From: Thermococcus sp. LS1
GTDB lineage: Archaea; Methanobacteriota_B; Thermococci; Thermococcales; Thermococcaceae
Direction of reading: 5' to 3'
Length of the DNA stretch: 64,000 nt
Assembly: GCF_012027395.1 (NCBI RefSeq)
Contig: NZ_SNUJ01000002.1
Location: 62,001 to 126,000, forward strand
The stretch's first letter is position 1, and each line of letters starts with the position of its first letter. The notes beneath the pieces were generated by a model that saw nothing but the letters and a program-made list of their open reading frames with translations, did no database searches and was not told the DNA's origin. Of this stretch, positions 25,946 to 34,634 are shown piece after piece. The translations under genes were made by a program, and so were the position numbers.

Positions 25946-26347
25946 TCATTGAATCCCCTCCATTCGGGGGTCAGAAACGGAGACGACTTTAAGGTAGAGG
26001 CCGTAGAGATCCTCAATCCCCTTAATGTCCTTCTTTGCTATCCTTTTGAGCTCCTTCCGCGTCTCTACATCGACCCTGCAGGGATACCCCTCCAGATAGC
26101 GGAGGAGCTTCCTTGCGAGCTCTTCGCCCTTTCTGTCGAAGTCTGTAAGTATCATGACCTCTTTATATGATGACGCGATGAGCGCGATTTCTGATAGCGG
26201 GAGGCGTGAAAGTCTTATTATCTCCGCCCTGACCCCCAAATTTCTCAGAGCCACCTCGTCTCGCGGGCCCTCAACTATGATGGCCCCTTCAAACTCTCGC
26301 AGTTTGTCTATAAGCTCCTCGAATCTTTTATAGTTTTCGGCGTACAT
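25946..26347 (-). CDS. Small Toprim-domain (UPF0292-type) protein
   Basis: A 133-residue protein that is essentially a lone Toprim domain: AIIVEGPRDEVALRNLG carries the catalytic Glu and VMILTDFDRKGEELARKL carries the DxD. Such small primase-like proteins are widespread in archaea and their role is not settled; RNA or DNA strand transactions are likely. The gene sits directly before dnaG in the same direction, so the two Toprim proteins are probably co-expressed. TATA-like GCTTATAACC (26379-26388) leaves only about a 10-nt leader, and no good Shine-Dalgarno is visible. Confidence 0.85.
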   Translation of the reverse strand: MYAENYKRFEELIDKLREFEGAIIVEGPRDEVALRNLGVRAEIIRLSRLPLSEIALIASSYKEVMILTDFDRKGEELARKLLRYLEGYPCRVDVETRKELKRIAKKDIKGIEDLYGLYLKVVSVSDPRMEGIQ

Positions 26348-26421
26348 GTTGCCGTCGTGCTGATAACGAAAGAATGGGGTTATAAGCTTATTGGATAATT
26401 TTTGACGCTTTTCTGTCTATT

Positions 26422-27696
26422 TCAGCAAACCTTCCGCACGGTTCCAATGTAGCTCATGGGTTCCTCATAGAACTCCTCCATAAGCCTCTGGAGCTTTCTT
26501 GAGAGCTCAACCTGCTTGCCCCAGGAACCCTCTATCTTGCCCTTCGCTGCCATCCTGCCCAGAAACTTCTTCATCTCCTCGCTCAGAGGTGAAGGCTTGC
26601 ACCGTGCCCATGGGGTTCCCGGAAGGGGCATAAAGTAGTGGGCCCTGACCTTGCCGCCCTTTTTCATTATCCACTCCATAAGCTCGATGCTCTTCCTTTG
26701 GCTTTCAGGCGTCTCGTTCGGCAGGCCAACGATGAAATCAACCACAGGCTCGAAGCCGTACTCCAGCATATACTCAACGGCCTTTTGGACGTGCTCCACT
26801 TTGTGGATCCTGTGCATGGCTCTCAGCATTGTGTCGTCACCGCTCTGAGCGCCGATAGCCAAGCGTCTATTATCGGCATAATCAATCAGGAGCTCCAAAG
26901 TCTCTGGGAGGACGAACTCCGGCCTGACCTCACTGGGAAACGTGCCGTAGAAAAGCCTCCTGCCTTCCTTCCTTAGGGGCTGAAGGGCCTTGAGAAGGGC
27001 CTCAAGCTTGTTGATTTTGAGTATCGCCCCAGGGCTTCCGTAAGCAAATGCATTTGGCGTTATGTAGCGTATGTCCTTCATCCTGCGAGAGTACTTTACT
27101 ATTTGGTCTATCGGCCTGTGCCTCATGCGGAGGCCTTTTATGTATGGGGTCTGACAGTAATAGCAGCCGAAGGGGCAGCCACGGGTTATTTCTATCGGCG
27201 AGATAAGACGAACGCTTTCTGGATACGGTGGAAATCGCCAGAAGTCCTCAACCTTGGCGAATCCGGTAAAGACGAACTCGCCATTGAGGTAGAAAGCAAG
27301 ACCAGTAATGTTGAGAAGCTCCCTGGTGATTTTGTAGTCCGTTCTTTTGAGCGTCTTCAGGAGATGATACAGAACTTCCTCCCCCTCGCCGATGACTGCT
27401 ATATCGAAACCAAGCTGATTTAGGGTATGTTTAGGCATGGCTATAGCATGATATCCACCGGCTATTAACAGCGCACCCCTTTCCTTGAGAAGCCGGACTT
27501 CCTGAGGAAGACTCCCCCATATTTCCTCTGTGAAGAACGAGTAGAGAACGACCTTTGGTCTGGCCTTCAGAATTTCGTTGAAGTCCTTTGTTATTAACAT
27601 TTCTCCGAGATCAAAACCCTGGCTCTCCAAGGCTCCGAGGAGGTGAACGAAGGCATTGTGGTTGCGCTTGGTCATTCTAACGGCTATCTCTGGCAT
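26422..27696 (-). CDS. B12-binding-domain radical SAM protein
   Basis: A 424-residue protein with an N-terminal B12-binding-like domain (residues 1-125, including GALLIAGGYHA and IGEGEEVLYHLL) and a radical SAM core with the [4Fe-4S] motif TRGCPFGCYYCQTPY. It resembles the MJ_1487 family, whose reaction is unknown; methylthiolation or methylation are possibilities. The B12 domain lacks the classical DxHxxG cobalt-ligand pattern, so cobalamin may not bind. TATA TTTTTAAACC at about 27717-27726 lies only 25 nt from the ATG, so the mRNA is probably leaderless. Confidence 0.85.
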   Translation of the reverse strand: MPEIAVRMTKRNHNAFVHLLGALESQGFDLGEMLITKDFNEILKARPKVVLYSFFTEEIWGSLPQEVRLLKERGALLIAGGYHAIAMPKHTLNQLGFDIAVIGEGEEVLYHLLKTLKRTDYKITRELLNITGLAFYLNGEFVFTGFAKVEDFWRFPPYPESVRLISPIEITRGCPFGCYYCQTPYIKGLRMRHRPIDQIVKYSRRMKDIRYITPNAFAYGSPGAILKINKLEALLKALQPLRKEGRRLFYGTFPSEVRPEFVLPETLELLIDYADNRRLAIGAQSGDDTMLRAMHRIHKVEHVQKAVEYMLEYGFEPVVDFIVGLPNETPESQRKSIELMEWIMKKGGKVRAHYFMPLPGTPWARCKPSPLSEEMKKFLGRMAAKGKIEGSWGKQVELSRKLQRLMEEFYEEPMSYIGTVRKVC

Positions 27697-27763
27697 GATA
27701 GAACAATCAGAAGAGCGGTTTAAAAAGCTGATGAGTTACAAAAGCAAGAAGAAAGAAAGACCT

Positions 27764-27967
27764 TCAGGTCTTGATAGCGAGCTTGATGTCCTCGGCCTTG
27801 ACGGTCTTCCTGCCAGCGTGCCTGGCGAACTCGGCGGCCTTCTTAGCAACATCAATGGCGTACTCCTCGAGGTACTCGGCGAGGACCTTGGCAGCCTCCT
27901 CGCTGACCCTCTCGGCACCGGCCTTCCTAATCAACCTGTCAATCGGGGCAATCGGCAACTCAGCCAT
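27764..27967 (-). CDS. Archaeal histone
   Basis: A 67-residue histone-fold protein starting [20 protein letters not shown]. The three helices, the R-T pair ([15 protein letters not shown]) and dimer-interface residues are intact, and there are no tails. It wraps DNA as dimers or longer hypernucleosome-like stacks. Order next to a radical SAM gene, dnaG and the ribosomal cluster resembles hpkA of T. kodakarensis. GGAGGTG precedes the ATG and a strong TATA GTTTATATAT (28016-28025) lies upstream, consistent with high expression. Confidence 0.96.
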   Translation of the reverse strand: MAELPIAPIDRLIRKAGAERVSEEAAKVLAEYLEEYAIDVAKKAAEFARHAGRKTVKAEDIKLAIKT

Positions 27968-28014
27968 TCACAACACCTCCAGGAAGGGTTTTTCACTATT
28001 TTCTAGGCGATTGG

Positions 28015-28026
28015 AGATATATAAAC
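28015..28026 (-). promoter_or_regulatory. TATA box of the histone gene
   Basis: Minus-strand GGTTTATATATC with the purine-rich CCGAAA just upstream as BRE. It predicts transcription start near 27995 and a leader of about 28 nt that contains the GGAGGTG ribosome-binding site. Confidence 0.65.
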
Positions 28027-28317
28027 CTTTCGGTAAACGGAGCCATCTACGTCGACTAGATGTCCACTGCGCCCTTGGACACAACCAACTTGACGAGATG
28101 GATTTTCTCGTGAACCTTGAGGGAAATAGATAACCGGTTAAGAGCACAGTGCTCAATAGAAGGCATTACCCAGATGATGCCTTTGAGAAGCTATAGTTCC
28201 CCAGTACACTTTTTAATAGCCCTAAAGTTCTCAGGAAAAATTTATTTGTTCATTAATTGTGCTTGAATGGCACAAGAAATAGAATAGGGCAAAGTGTTGA
28301 GGCTGATTTCATAGCTC
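28027..28317. other. Gene-free stretch with several small palindromes
   Basis: Between the histone promoter and the dcd stop I find no ORF with a ribosome-binding site. The stretch holds TAACCGGTTA (28131-28140), GAGCACAGTGCTC (28142-28154) and AAGGCAT-N10-ATGCCTT (28160-28183) close together, plus AT-rich TATA-like sequence on both strands near 28210-28250. It may be a short RNA gene or decayed DNA; I cannot tell. Confidence 0.5.
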
Positions 28318-28788
28318 TCACTTTTTCTTCCTCTTTGATAGCGCTAGATGCTGGCTTCCCTGGTAGTTGCCCCTGTACGGGTTCTTTGCAGGTCCCTCAA
28401 GCCGGATGAACGCTATCTGAACAAAGCGTTCTCCGTAAGCCAGCTCAACCGGTTCATCCGAGGCATTGAAGATTCCGAGGGTGAGGTTGCCATCCCAGCC
28501 GGGATCTACCCAGGCGAAGGATCCCATCAGTCCTTCCCTCGCGAGGCTGCTCCTGAGCTTCATGTCTCCCATGACATCATCGGGGAGCTTTATCCTCTCA
28601 AGCGTTAGAATGAGAGCGTAGTTCTTGGGAGGGATTACTACCTTCCCTTCCCTCTCAACGTCTATGAAGTCTCCGTTCACCATTGCCTCCTTTCCGACCC
28701 TCAAGTCGTAGCCGGCCGGCTGAAGAGATTTCTCGTTGAAGGGCTCGATTAGTATCTCCTTTCTGATTTTCCAGTCGGGGAGCATCAT
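28318..28788 (-). CDS. Dcd-family protein (annotated type: dCTP deaminase) with altered catalytic residue
   Basis: A 156-residue protein of the dCTP deaminase/dUTPase fold. LQPAGYDLRVG, LRSSLAREG (residues 79-87) and VDPGWDGNLTL are the family motifs. In E. coli Dcd the motif after PGW.G is VLEFYN, with Glu138 as general base; here it is TLGIFN, so Gly105 stands where Glu is expected. A deaminase lacking it would be impaired, whereas dUTPases of this fold do not need it. It could therefore be a dUTPase or a dNTP-binding relative. Start: ATG at 28788 after GGTGG; TATA TTTTTAAGC near 28818-28826. Confidence 0.85.
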   Translation of the reverse strand: MMLPDWKIRKEILIEPFNEKSLQPAGYDLRVGKEAMVNGDFIDVEREGKVVIPPKNYALILTLERIKLPDDVMGDMKLRSSLAREGLMGSFAWVDPGWDGNLTLGIFNASDEPVELAYGERFVQIAFIRLEGPAKNPYRGNYQGSQHLALSKRKKK

Positions 28789-28837
28789 GTTGACCACCCC
28801 AAGGTTAAACGAGGAGGTGCTTAAAAAGCTGACCACA

Positions 28838-28871
28838 GAAACTTTGCTGGGCAAAGTTTCATCAAAGTTCG
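28838..28871 (+). repeat. Terminal palindromic repeat, copy A
   Basis: Ten-base perfect arms GAAACTTTGC and GCAAAGTTTC around TGG, followed by ATCAAAGTTCG. It is placed about 10 nt upstream of the dcd TATA box and faces the interior of element 1. Confidence 0.8.
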
Positions 28872-29334
28872 TGGCTCTTTGCTAGCCTGTCCGATTCGCA
28901 GTGTTTTCCAATTGAATCTTGCGGTTTAGTAGGGGAGAATCACGGGAGTTTGGCTTTTGAGATAGGGGTTAACTTTGGAGTTAGACGCCCGGAGGACGTC
29001 GAGAAAGTGTAAATCCATCGGGAAACAGCCATATAATAGATTCTCCCCATCAAGCAGGGGTTGACACTAGGAAAATCTGACAAACTGGAGTTCGCGCAAG
29101 CGAGCAGACTCGTGGAAAAAATTGACCACGAGTTTCCTTTCTGTTAGGTGGGCAAGCAAATAAGCATGCACTCTAAAATTTGCCCTCAAAAGGGGTTTAA
29201 CTGCAAAAACGTGAGTGGGTGAGGTTTTACTTTTTCTCTTAACGCCCTTTGGGCGTTATTCTCGCAGTAAAACACTGTAAAATTGGAAATTGTGGAGTAA
29301 ACCCGCTTAAGAACTGCCAATTTAAGGGGACATG

Positions 29335-29370
29335 CAAACTTTGATCAAACTTTTGCTTGGCAAAAGTTTG
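29335..29370 (-). repeat. Terminal palindromic repeat, copy B
   Basis: On the minus strand: CAAACTTTTGC and GCAAAAGTTTG (11-bp arms) around CAA, then ATCAAAGTTTGC. It begins 6 nt after the encoded CCA of tRNA-Arg. Beyond the repeat it shares ATGTC.C.TT.AA and further bases with the region after copy C. Confidence 0.8.
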
Positions 29371-29376
29371 TATTTC

Positions 29377-29452
<76 letters not shown>

Positions 29453-29547
29453 ACCGCCAGTGGTTCATAACGGCCAAAGATAAACCTTGCGGTCCTGTTC
29501 GAAAATCTTTTAGGTTACCATACCTCATGTTAATCTGGTGGAATGAT

Positions 29548-29988
29548 ATGCGAAGGAGCACCTCACTGCTCGCCATAAGTGCCCTGGCGATAGCGGGGTT
29601 TTTTGCCCTAGCACCTGCTCTACCGCTTTACCAGCCCCTCGTGGATAGGTACGGAAGCGGAATCGTTGATACCGCAACGATAATTCTCGGCCTCACCGGG
29701 CTTGTCTTCATGATAATAGGCATTACCCTTAGGAAGCTGGAAAGACTTCCCTGGAAAGTGGCACTGTACGAGACCCTGGAACCCTTGGTGATGGCGTTTG
29801 GAGGAATAATCTGGATGGACGTTATTCAGGACATCTCCAGTCCCGTGGAGAAGATCATCGTTACGTTTGCGTTTTTTCTGGCGCTGGTGATGTTCTTAGG
29901 ACTGTTCAGGAAAAAGCTTGATCCCGACAGATACCGGCGGATATGGATCACGTTCTGGATCGTCAAGAACCGCAAAGAAAGGTTTTGA
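29548..29988 (+). CDS. Four-helix membrane protein of unknown function
   Basis: A 146-residue protein with four hydrophobic segments (residues about 7-27, 42-63, 80-100 and 108-128) and a basic, Arg/Lys-rich C-terminus (WIVKNRKERF). The ATG at 29548 has GGTGG 6 nt upstream; earlier in-frame codons run through the tRNA-Arg gene and cannot be coding. No catalytic motif seen. It is convergent with the ribosomal P1 gene, with 37 nt between stops. Confidence 0.75.
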   Translation: MRRSTSLLAISALAIAGFFALAPALPLYQPLVDRYGSGIVDTATIILGLTGLVFMIIGITLRKLERLPWKVALYETLEPLVMAFGGIIWMDVIQDISSPVEKIIVTFAFFLALVMFLGLFRKKLDPDRYRRIWITFWIVKNRKERF

Positions 29989-30025
29989 GGTGTCCGCCCG
30001 AGGGCGGACAAAAGAGGAAGGGAGT

Positions 30026-30343
30026 TCAGCCGAAGAGGGCGCCGAGTCCAGCGAGGGCCTCCTCCTCGCTGACCTCCTCCTCTTCTTCCTCCTCTTCCTC
30101 CTCAGCCGGAGCGGCCTCGGCGCCAGCGGCCGGAGCGGCGGCGACGGCGACCGGGGCGGCAACCGGCATGGCGGCCTTCTCAATGACCTCGTCGATGTTG
30201 ACACCCTCAAGGGCGGCAACGAGAGCCTTTATCCTGGCCTCGTCCGGGCTAACTCCAGCAGCCTCAAGGACGGCCTTGAGGTTCTCCTCAGTTATCTCCT
30301 TACCAGCGGCGTGGAGCAGCAGAGCGGCATACACGTACTCCAT
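30026..30343 (-). CDS. rpl12: Ribosomal protein P1 (L12, stalk)
   Basis: A 105-residue archaeal P1 (aL12). [20 protein letters not shown] is the dimerisation domain, followed by an Ala/Pro hinge, a long Glu run and the factor-binding tail [12 protein letters not shown], identical over its last ten residues to the P0 tail next door. ATG at 30343 after GGAGGTG. Last gene of the ftsZ-to-P1 cluster. Confidence 0.97.
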   Translation of the reverse strand: MEYVYAALLLHAAGKEITEENLKAVLEAAGVSPDEARIKALVAALEGVNIDEVIEKAAMPVAAPVAVAAAPAAGAEAAPAEEEEEEEEEEVSEEEALAGLGALFG

Positions 30344-30412
30344 TTTTCGCACCTCCAATCATCTTCATTTTTTCACACGGTTTTATTCAGGGATACGAGG
30401 GAAATGGAAAGT

Positions 30413-31432
30413 TCAGCCGAAGAGCGCGCCCAGTCCAGCGAGCGCGTCCTCCTCGGAGGCTTCCTCTTCTTCCTCCTCTTCCTCAGCCTCCTCAACCTTC
30501 TCTTCCTGCTGAGGCTGAGCGGCAACGGCTATTTGTGCCTGTTGGTTTAAAAGCTCTTTGGTCTTCTCGTCGAGTAGCTCCTCAGGCAGGTTCTGGGCTA
30601 TGAGCAGGACAGCGCGCAGGGCCCTGCCAAAGATGTCCTCGACGGTCTCTGGGGTAATGTAGCCAGCCTCGACTGCAACGTTCTTGGCTCCAAGGTAGGC
30701 CTTCTGGATGATGGCCTCGATGGTCTGGCTGGTCGGGTAGGCAGTGTTGACGGACAGGTTGAACGCGTGCATGTAGGCCTGCTGGAGCAGGTTGATGTAC
30801 TCCTCCTCGTCGATGGCGAGGACTTCCGGAGTGTAGACGATTCCGTCCTCGTAGGCAGCGAGCAGGTTGAGACCAACCTCAAGGGGCTCGATGCCAAGAG
30901 CGTTAAGGATCCTCGCAAGCTGCTCGGTTATGACCTCACCAGCCTTGAGCACGGTGTAGTCCTTCTGGATGCTGACCTTACCCTTCTCGATTCTCGCGGG
31001 TATGCCAAGAGCCTGCATCTCACCGACGAGCGGACCCGGTGAGATTGAGGTCGGACCGGCTGGTATGACGACGTCCTTGGGAACCGGCACGCCTGGCTTG
31101 GCCGGAGCAGGAGTCTTGCTCTCCTCAAGGAGCTTGTAGAGCTTGAACGGGTTCATCTCGGTGGCGAGGATTCCAGCTCCACCCTGGATGTAGTCGATGA
31201 GCTTCTCAAGCTCTGGCTTTCCAAGCTCCTGAGCGGCTCTCTTTATGGCGAGTTCGATGAGGGTGTTCCTCGAGACCCTGAGGAGTGCCTTGCCCCTGAG
31301 CTTCTCACGCATCTTTGAGAGCGGATAAGCCGGGACGTTGGCAACGTCAACGAGCGCTATCACTGGGTAGCTTTTGATGATGTTGGCGAGTTCTTCAACT
31401 TCCTTCTTCTTCCACTCAGCGACGTGGGCCAT
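30413..31432 (-). CDS. rplP0: Ribosomal protein P0 (uL10, stalk base)
   Basis: A 339-residue P0. The N-terminal rRNA-binding domain starts [20 protein letters not shown], the middle carries the insertion domain ([20 protein letters not shown]), and three helical spines that each bind a P1 dimer precede the acidic tail [11 protein letters not shown]. The ATG at 31432 lies 5 nt after GGTGA and 5 nt past the L1 stop, so L1 and P0 are translated from one message. Confidence 0.97.
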   Translation of the reverse strand: MAHVAEWKKKEVEELANIIKSYPVIALVDVANVPAYPLSKMREKLRGKALLRVSRNTLIELAIKRAAQELGKPELEKLIDYIQGGAGILATEMNPFKLYKLLEESKTPAPAKPGVPVPKDVVIPAGPTSISPGPLVGEMQALGIPARIEKGKVSIQKDYTVLKAGEVITEQLARILNALGIEPLEVGLNLLAAYEDGIVYTPEVLAIDEEEYINLLQQAYMHAFNLSVNTAYPTSQTIEAIIQKAYLGAKNVAVEAGYITPETVEDIFGRALRAVLLIAQNLPEELLDEKTKELLNQQAQIAVAAQPQQEEKVEEAEEEEEEEEASEEDALAGLGALFG

Positions 31433-31437
31433 CTCCC

Positions 31438-32088
31438 TCACCTCTCCACCTTAACGGCCGGTCCCATGGTGGTCTTGACGTACACTGACTTCACTTGGTT
31501 CTCTCCGCGCTCGAGCTTGTTGATGATGGCATTGAGCACTGCTTCAGCGTTCTCTGCGAGCTTCTCGTCGTCCATGTCCTCGGTTCCTATTGGGGCGTGC
31601 ACAACCGGGTTGTTCTTGAGCTGTATCCTGACGGTCTTCTTGAGCCTTGCGACTATTGGCTCCAGGTTGGTCATGGTCGGCGGAACGACCTGCGGCATCT
31701 TGTTCCTTGGACCGAGGTACCTACCGAGGTACCTACCGATCTTCGGCATCAGCGGAGCTGCCGCAATGAAGAAGTCGTAGCTCTTCGCCAGCTTCCTTGC
31801 CTGCCTCGGGCTCTTGGCAAGTTCCTCAAGCTGCTCTCCACTAATTACATCCAGCCCGAGCTTTTTAGCCGCCTCGGCAACGGCACCATCAGCGATGACC
31901 GCGATCTTGGGCTCCTTCCCACGACCGTGGGGCAGCACAACCTCAAGCTTAAACCTGTTCTCCGGCTTGCGGAGGTCTATATCCTTGAGGTTGACTGCCA
32001 CTTCGACGGTCTGTGTGAAGTTGCGCGGCTTAGCCCGGGCCTTCGCCTCCTTCACCGCTTCCACGAATTTCTGCCTGTCAAAGGCCAT
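31438..32088 (-). CDS. rpl1: Ribosomal protein L1 (uL1)
   Basis: A 216-residue archaeal L1 starting [20 protein letters not shown], with the two-domain L1 fold and the conserved rRNA-contact segment near [12 protein letters not shown]. It binds the L1 stalk of 23S rRNA; in several archaea L1 also represses its own mRNA. A separate TATA-like GTTTAAAAAT (32150-32159) just after the L11 stop and an inverted repeat at 32104-32137 suggest its own promoter or regulation. Confidence 0.97.
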   Translation of the reverse strand: MAFDRQKFVEAVKEAKARAKPRNFTQTVEVAVNLKDIDLRKPENRFKLEVVLPHGRGKEPKIAVIADGAVAEAAKKLGLDVISGEQLEELAKSPRQARKLAKSYDFFIAAAPLMPKIGRYLGRYLGPRNKMPQVVPPTMTNLEPIVARLKKTVRIQLKNNPVVHAPIGTEDMDDEKLAENAEAVLNAIINKLERGENQVKSVYVKTTMGPAVKVER

Positions 32089-32103
32089 TTACAGCCCTCC
32101 CTT

Positions 32104-32137
32104 CATTTTTGATTTAAGCACCGAAAAGTCAAAAATG
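32104..32137 (-). promoter_or_regulatory. Inverted repeat before the L1 gene
   Basis: On the minus strand CATTTTTGA and TCAAAAATG are perfect 9-bp arms around a 16-nt loop; the second arm ends 15 nt before the L1 start codon. It straddles the start site predicted by the TATA box at 32150-32159. It could be an mRNA hairpin in a read-through transcript, such as an L1 autoregulation site, or a DNA operator. Confidence 0.45.
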
Positions 32138-32167
32138 CGTAAAAAGAGGGATTTTTAAACTTTTCCC

Positions 32168-32659
32168 TCACTCCTCGGCGTTCGCAAAAATCTCGTCGTA
32201 AACGCCTTCGTCAATCTCCTTCTGGACTTCCCTCGGGTCCTTGCCCTCGACGGTAACACCCATGCTGAGCGCGGTACCGATGACCTCCTTGGCTGCAGCC
32301 TTGAGGTCAGCGGCGAGCATCTGGTCCATCTTGGCCTTAGCTATTCTGATAACCTGCTCCATGGTCAAGTTTCCGACCGGGCTGTGGCCGGCCTCGCTGG
32401 AGCCCTTTGGTATGCCAAGCTCCTTCTTGATGAGCTGGCTGACCGGGGGAACACCGACCTCAATGCGGAAGGTCTTCTTCTTGGGATCCTCCACGATGAT
32501 CTTGACTGGAACCTGCATTCCCTCGAAGTCCTTGGTAGCCTTGTTTATCTCGTCAACGACCTGCTTAACGTTAAGTCCGAGTGGACCGATAGCGGGACCG
32601 AGTGGTGGACCTGGTGAAGCCTTTCCTCCCTCAACGAGCACCTCAACAACCTGCGGCAT
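32168..32659 (-). CDS. rpl11: Ribosomal protein L11 (uL11)
   Basis: A 163-residue protein, [20 protein letters not shown] then [19 protein letters not shown], the Pro-rich N-terminal domain of L11, and a C-terminal GTPase-centre RNA-binding domain. The ATG at 32659 follows GGTGAGAAAG. It is preceded by spt5 in the conserved secE-spt5-L11-L1-P0-P1 order. Confidence 0.97.
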   Translation of the reverse strand: MPQVVEVLVEGGKASPGPPLGPAIGPLGLNVKQVVDEINKATKDFEGMQVPVKIIVEDPKKKTFRIEVGVPPVSQLIKKELGIPKGSSEAGHSPVGNLTMEQVIRIAKAKMDQMLAADLKAAAKEVIGTALSMGVTVEGKDPREVQKEIDEGVYDEIFANAEE

Positions 32660-32688
32660 CTTTCTCACCTCTAGTTATCTGAGTCCGT

Positions 32689-33147
32689 TCACCCCTTCTG
32701 GCGTTTGCTTATAAGTCTAACGTATTCGCCCCTCACCGTAACCGGAATCGGGACGATTGAACCGATAAGCTCGACGACTATCTCGTCCTTGGCTTCGTCA
32801 ACCCTGACGACCTTAGCCTTTTCACCCTTGAACGGGCCAGCGATGAGTTCAACTATGTCGCCAGGCTCGAAGCCGCTGACGGCTGGCTTTTCCTCGAGGA
32901 AGTGCTCAATCTCCTCGAACTTGACCTCGCCCGGAAGGGTGCCCTTGGCGTGCCTTATGCCCTTGATGGCCTCATCGACTGCGCTCTTGCTTGGGGCCTC
33001 GACGAATATGTATCCCTTCACCTTTGACGGAGTCAGTATGGCATAGACCGGAAGGTTATACGTTTTAATCTTGCTGTATATCAGCTTGGCCGTAGTTTCT
33101 TCCTGGCCAACCGTGACACGCACTGTGAATATCCTGCCGTCGCTCAT
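32689..33147 (-). CDS. spt5: Transcription elongation factor Spt5 (NusG family)
   Basis: A 152-residue protein with the NGN domain ([18 protein letters not shown], about residues 1-85) and a KOW domain ([20 protein letters not shown], about 90-125). It binds the RNA polymerase clamp with Spt4 and increases processivity; it also couples to ribosomes through KOW. ATG at 33147 is 4 nt after GGTGAT. Confidence 0.97.
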   Translation of the reverse strand: MSDGRIFTVRVTVGQEETTAKLIYSKIKTYNLPVYAILTPSKVKGYIFVEAPSKSAVDEAIKGIRHAKGTLPGEVKFEEIEHFLEEKPAVSGFEPGDIVELIAGPFKGEKAKVVRVDEAKDEIVVELIGSIVPIPVTVRGEYVRLISKRQKG

Positions 33148-33167
33148 CTCTATCACCCGTTGCTGGC

Positions 33168-33353
33168 TCAGGCGCCAGTAATGAGGTAGCCAATCATACG
33201 GATTACGAGGCCTATGAGGCCGATTAAAATCATTCCGATGCCGGTAATCTTTGCGGCCATCTTAAACTCTTTCCAGCCCGGCTTTTTTGTGACCAGCAAA
33301 ACCCTCCGCGACTCCGCGAAGAAGTTTTTAAGCTTTTCCGTGGTTGTTGCCAC
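33168..33353 (-). CDS. secE: SecE / Sec61-gamma subunit of the protein translocase
   Basis: A 61-residue single-span protein. An amphipathic helix ([20 protein letters not shown]) lies along the membrane, then one transmembrane helix near the C-terminus ([20 protein letters not shown]). The start is the GTG at 33353, 5 nt after GGTGA; the longer frame overlaps the ftsZ gene and lacks a site. Clamp subunit of SecYEG. Confidence 0.93.
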   Translation of the reverse strand: MATTTEKLKNFFAESRRVLLVTKKPGWKEFKMAAKITGIGMILIGLIGLVIRMIGYLITGA

Positions 33354-33391
33354 ACTCGTCACCCCTCTAAATTTTGAAAATGAAAGGGTTA

Positions 33392-34513
33392 TCAAAGCTC
33401 CTCAAGGTCGAGTTTAATAACTTTTCTCTCTGGCTCCTCACCGTAGTAAGTGGGCTCCTCCTCGGCGACAGCGTATGGGGAGCTAACTCCAGTAACCACG
33501 ATGAGGATCCTTATCATCTTTCCGAGCTCTTCGTCAAGCTGTATTCCCCAGATGACTTGGGCCTCCGGGTCAAGCTTGCTCGTGACGAGCTCTATTATCT
33601 GCTGGGCCTCCTCGAGCTTGACGTCGCTTCCGCTTATGCTTATGAGCGCTCCCTTGGCACCGCTTATGTCAACGTCGAGGAGCGGGCTGTTGAGTGCCTG
33701 CTGGGCAGCTTCGAGGGCCCTCTTCTCGCTGTCGCTCTCGCCAATACCTATCATCGCAACGCCGCCGTCCTTCATGACAGCCCTGACGTCGTTGAAGTCG
33801 AGGTTAACAAGTCCCGGCTTGGTGATGAGCTCGGTGATGCCTTTGACTGCCTGGACGAGTATCTCGTCAGCAACCTTGAAGGCCATGTGTATCGGCAGGT
33901 TAGGAGCGACCTCCATGAGCTTGTCGTTCGGGATGACAATAACGGTGTCGCTGTTCTTCCTGAGCCTCTCGAGACCGTACTCGGCGTTCTTTATCCTCCT
34001 GATGCCCTCGACGGTGAATGGAAGGGTAACGACTGAGACAGTGAGAGCGCCCATCTTCTTGGCTATTTCGGCAACAACTGGAGCGGCTCCAGTACCGGTT
34101 CCACCGCCGAGACCGCAGGTGATGAAGACCATGTCAGCGCCTTCAAGGGCGTCGCGAATTTCCCTCTCGCTCTCCTTGGCAGCCTCCTCGCCCATCTTGG
34201 GGTTGTTTCCTGCACCGAGACCACGGGTAAGTTCTTTACCTATGAGTATCTTTTTGTGAGCCCTAACCTTGAGAAGATCCTGAGCATCAGTGTTGATGGC
34301 GATAACCTTCGCACCCTGGATGCCGACCTGCATCATTCTGTTTATAGTGTTACAGCCGGCACCGCCAACACCAACGACATAGATCTTGGCCTGTATCTGC
34401 TCCAGAATCCTCCTAAGCTCCTCATCGATGTCGGTCTGCGGAGCCTGGGCCTCCGGGACCTTGTTAAGGTCAGCGGAGGTTCTTTCGATAGCGTCTTCAA
34501 TCAGCTTCAGCAT
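33392..34513 (-). CDS. ftsZ: Cell division protein FtsZ
   Basis: A 373-residue tubulin-fold GTPase. [15 protein letters not shown] is loop T1, [12 protein letters not shown] (residues about 134-145) is the tubulin signature, and [13 protein letters not shown] is the T7 loop with both catalytic Asp. It polymerises at mid-cell. Start: ATG at 34513, 4 nt after GGTGA; the extra 12 codons upstream contain the ribosome-binding site. TATA TTTATATA near 34564-34572. It leads the secE-spt5-ribosomal cluster and gives a direct comparison for the FtsZ-like gene at 59585. Confidence 0.97.
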   Translation of the reverse strand: MLKLIEDAIERTSADLNKVPEAQAPQTDIDEELRRILEQIQAKIYVVGVGGAGCNTINRMMQVGIQGAKVIAINTDAQDLLKVRAHKKILIGKELTRGLGAGNNPKMGEEAAKESEREIRDALEGADMVFITCGLGGGTGTGAAPVVAEIAKKMGALTVSVVTLPFTVEGIRRIKNAEYGLERLRKNSDTVIVIPNDKLMEVAPNLPIHMAFKVADEILVQAVKGITELITKPGLVNLDFNDVRAVMKDGGVAMIGIGESDSEKRALEAAQQALNSPLLDVDISGAKGALISISGSDVKLEEAQQIIELVTSKLDPEAQVIWGIQLDEELGKMIRILIVVTGVSSPYAVAEEEPTYYGEEPERKVIKLDLEEL

Positions 34514-34634
34514 CTTTTCACCCTCCGGGCAATTTAACATCTGTTTCACTTTGTAGGCAGGTAGTATATAAATTTAGCTAAAGCCGAGTGCTGATTTTAA
34601 AATCCCGCTTAACATCTTTAAAGATTTCGATTAT

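Larger units (their letters stand above)
28838..29370. mobile_element. Repeat-bounded gene-free element 1 (MITE-like) beside tRNA-Arg
   Basis: A 533-bp segment without ORFs, bounded by inverted copies of one palindromic repeat. Left end: GAAACTTTGC-TGG-GCAAAGTTTC (28838-28860), then ATCAAAGTTCG. Right end, on the other strand: CAAACTTTTGC-CAA-GCAAAAGTTTG (29346-29370), then ATCAAAGTTTGC reading inward. The right end is 6 nt from the CCA of tRNA-Arg. The interior is rich in perfect inverted repeats: GGGGAGAATC/GATTCTCCCC (28932/29039), ACTCGTGG/CCACGAGT (29108/29126) and three nested arms at 29193-29304. Element 2 at 41833-42106 has the same ends. No clear target-site duplication is visible. 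A small non-autonomous element or a structured RNA locus are the two options I see. Confidence 0.6.

Noticed and set aside
27968-28156. Minus-strand 62-codon frame upstream of the histone
   Set aside because: It runs through the histone promoter and TATA box, with low-complexity Ser/Arg composition.
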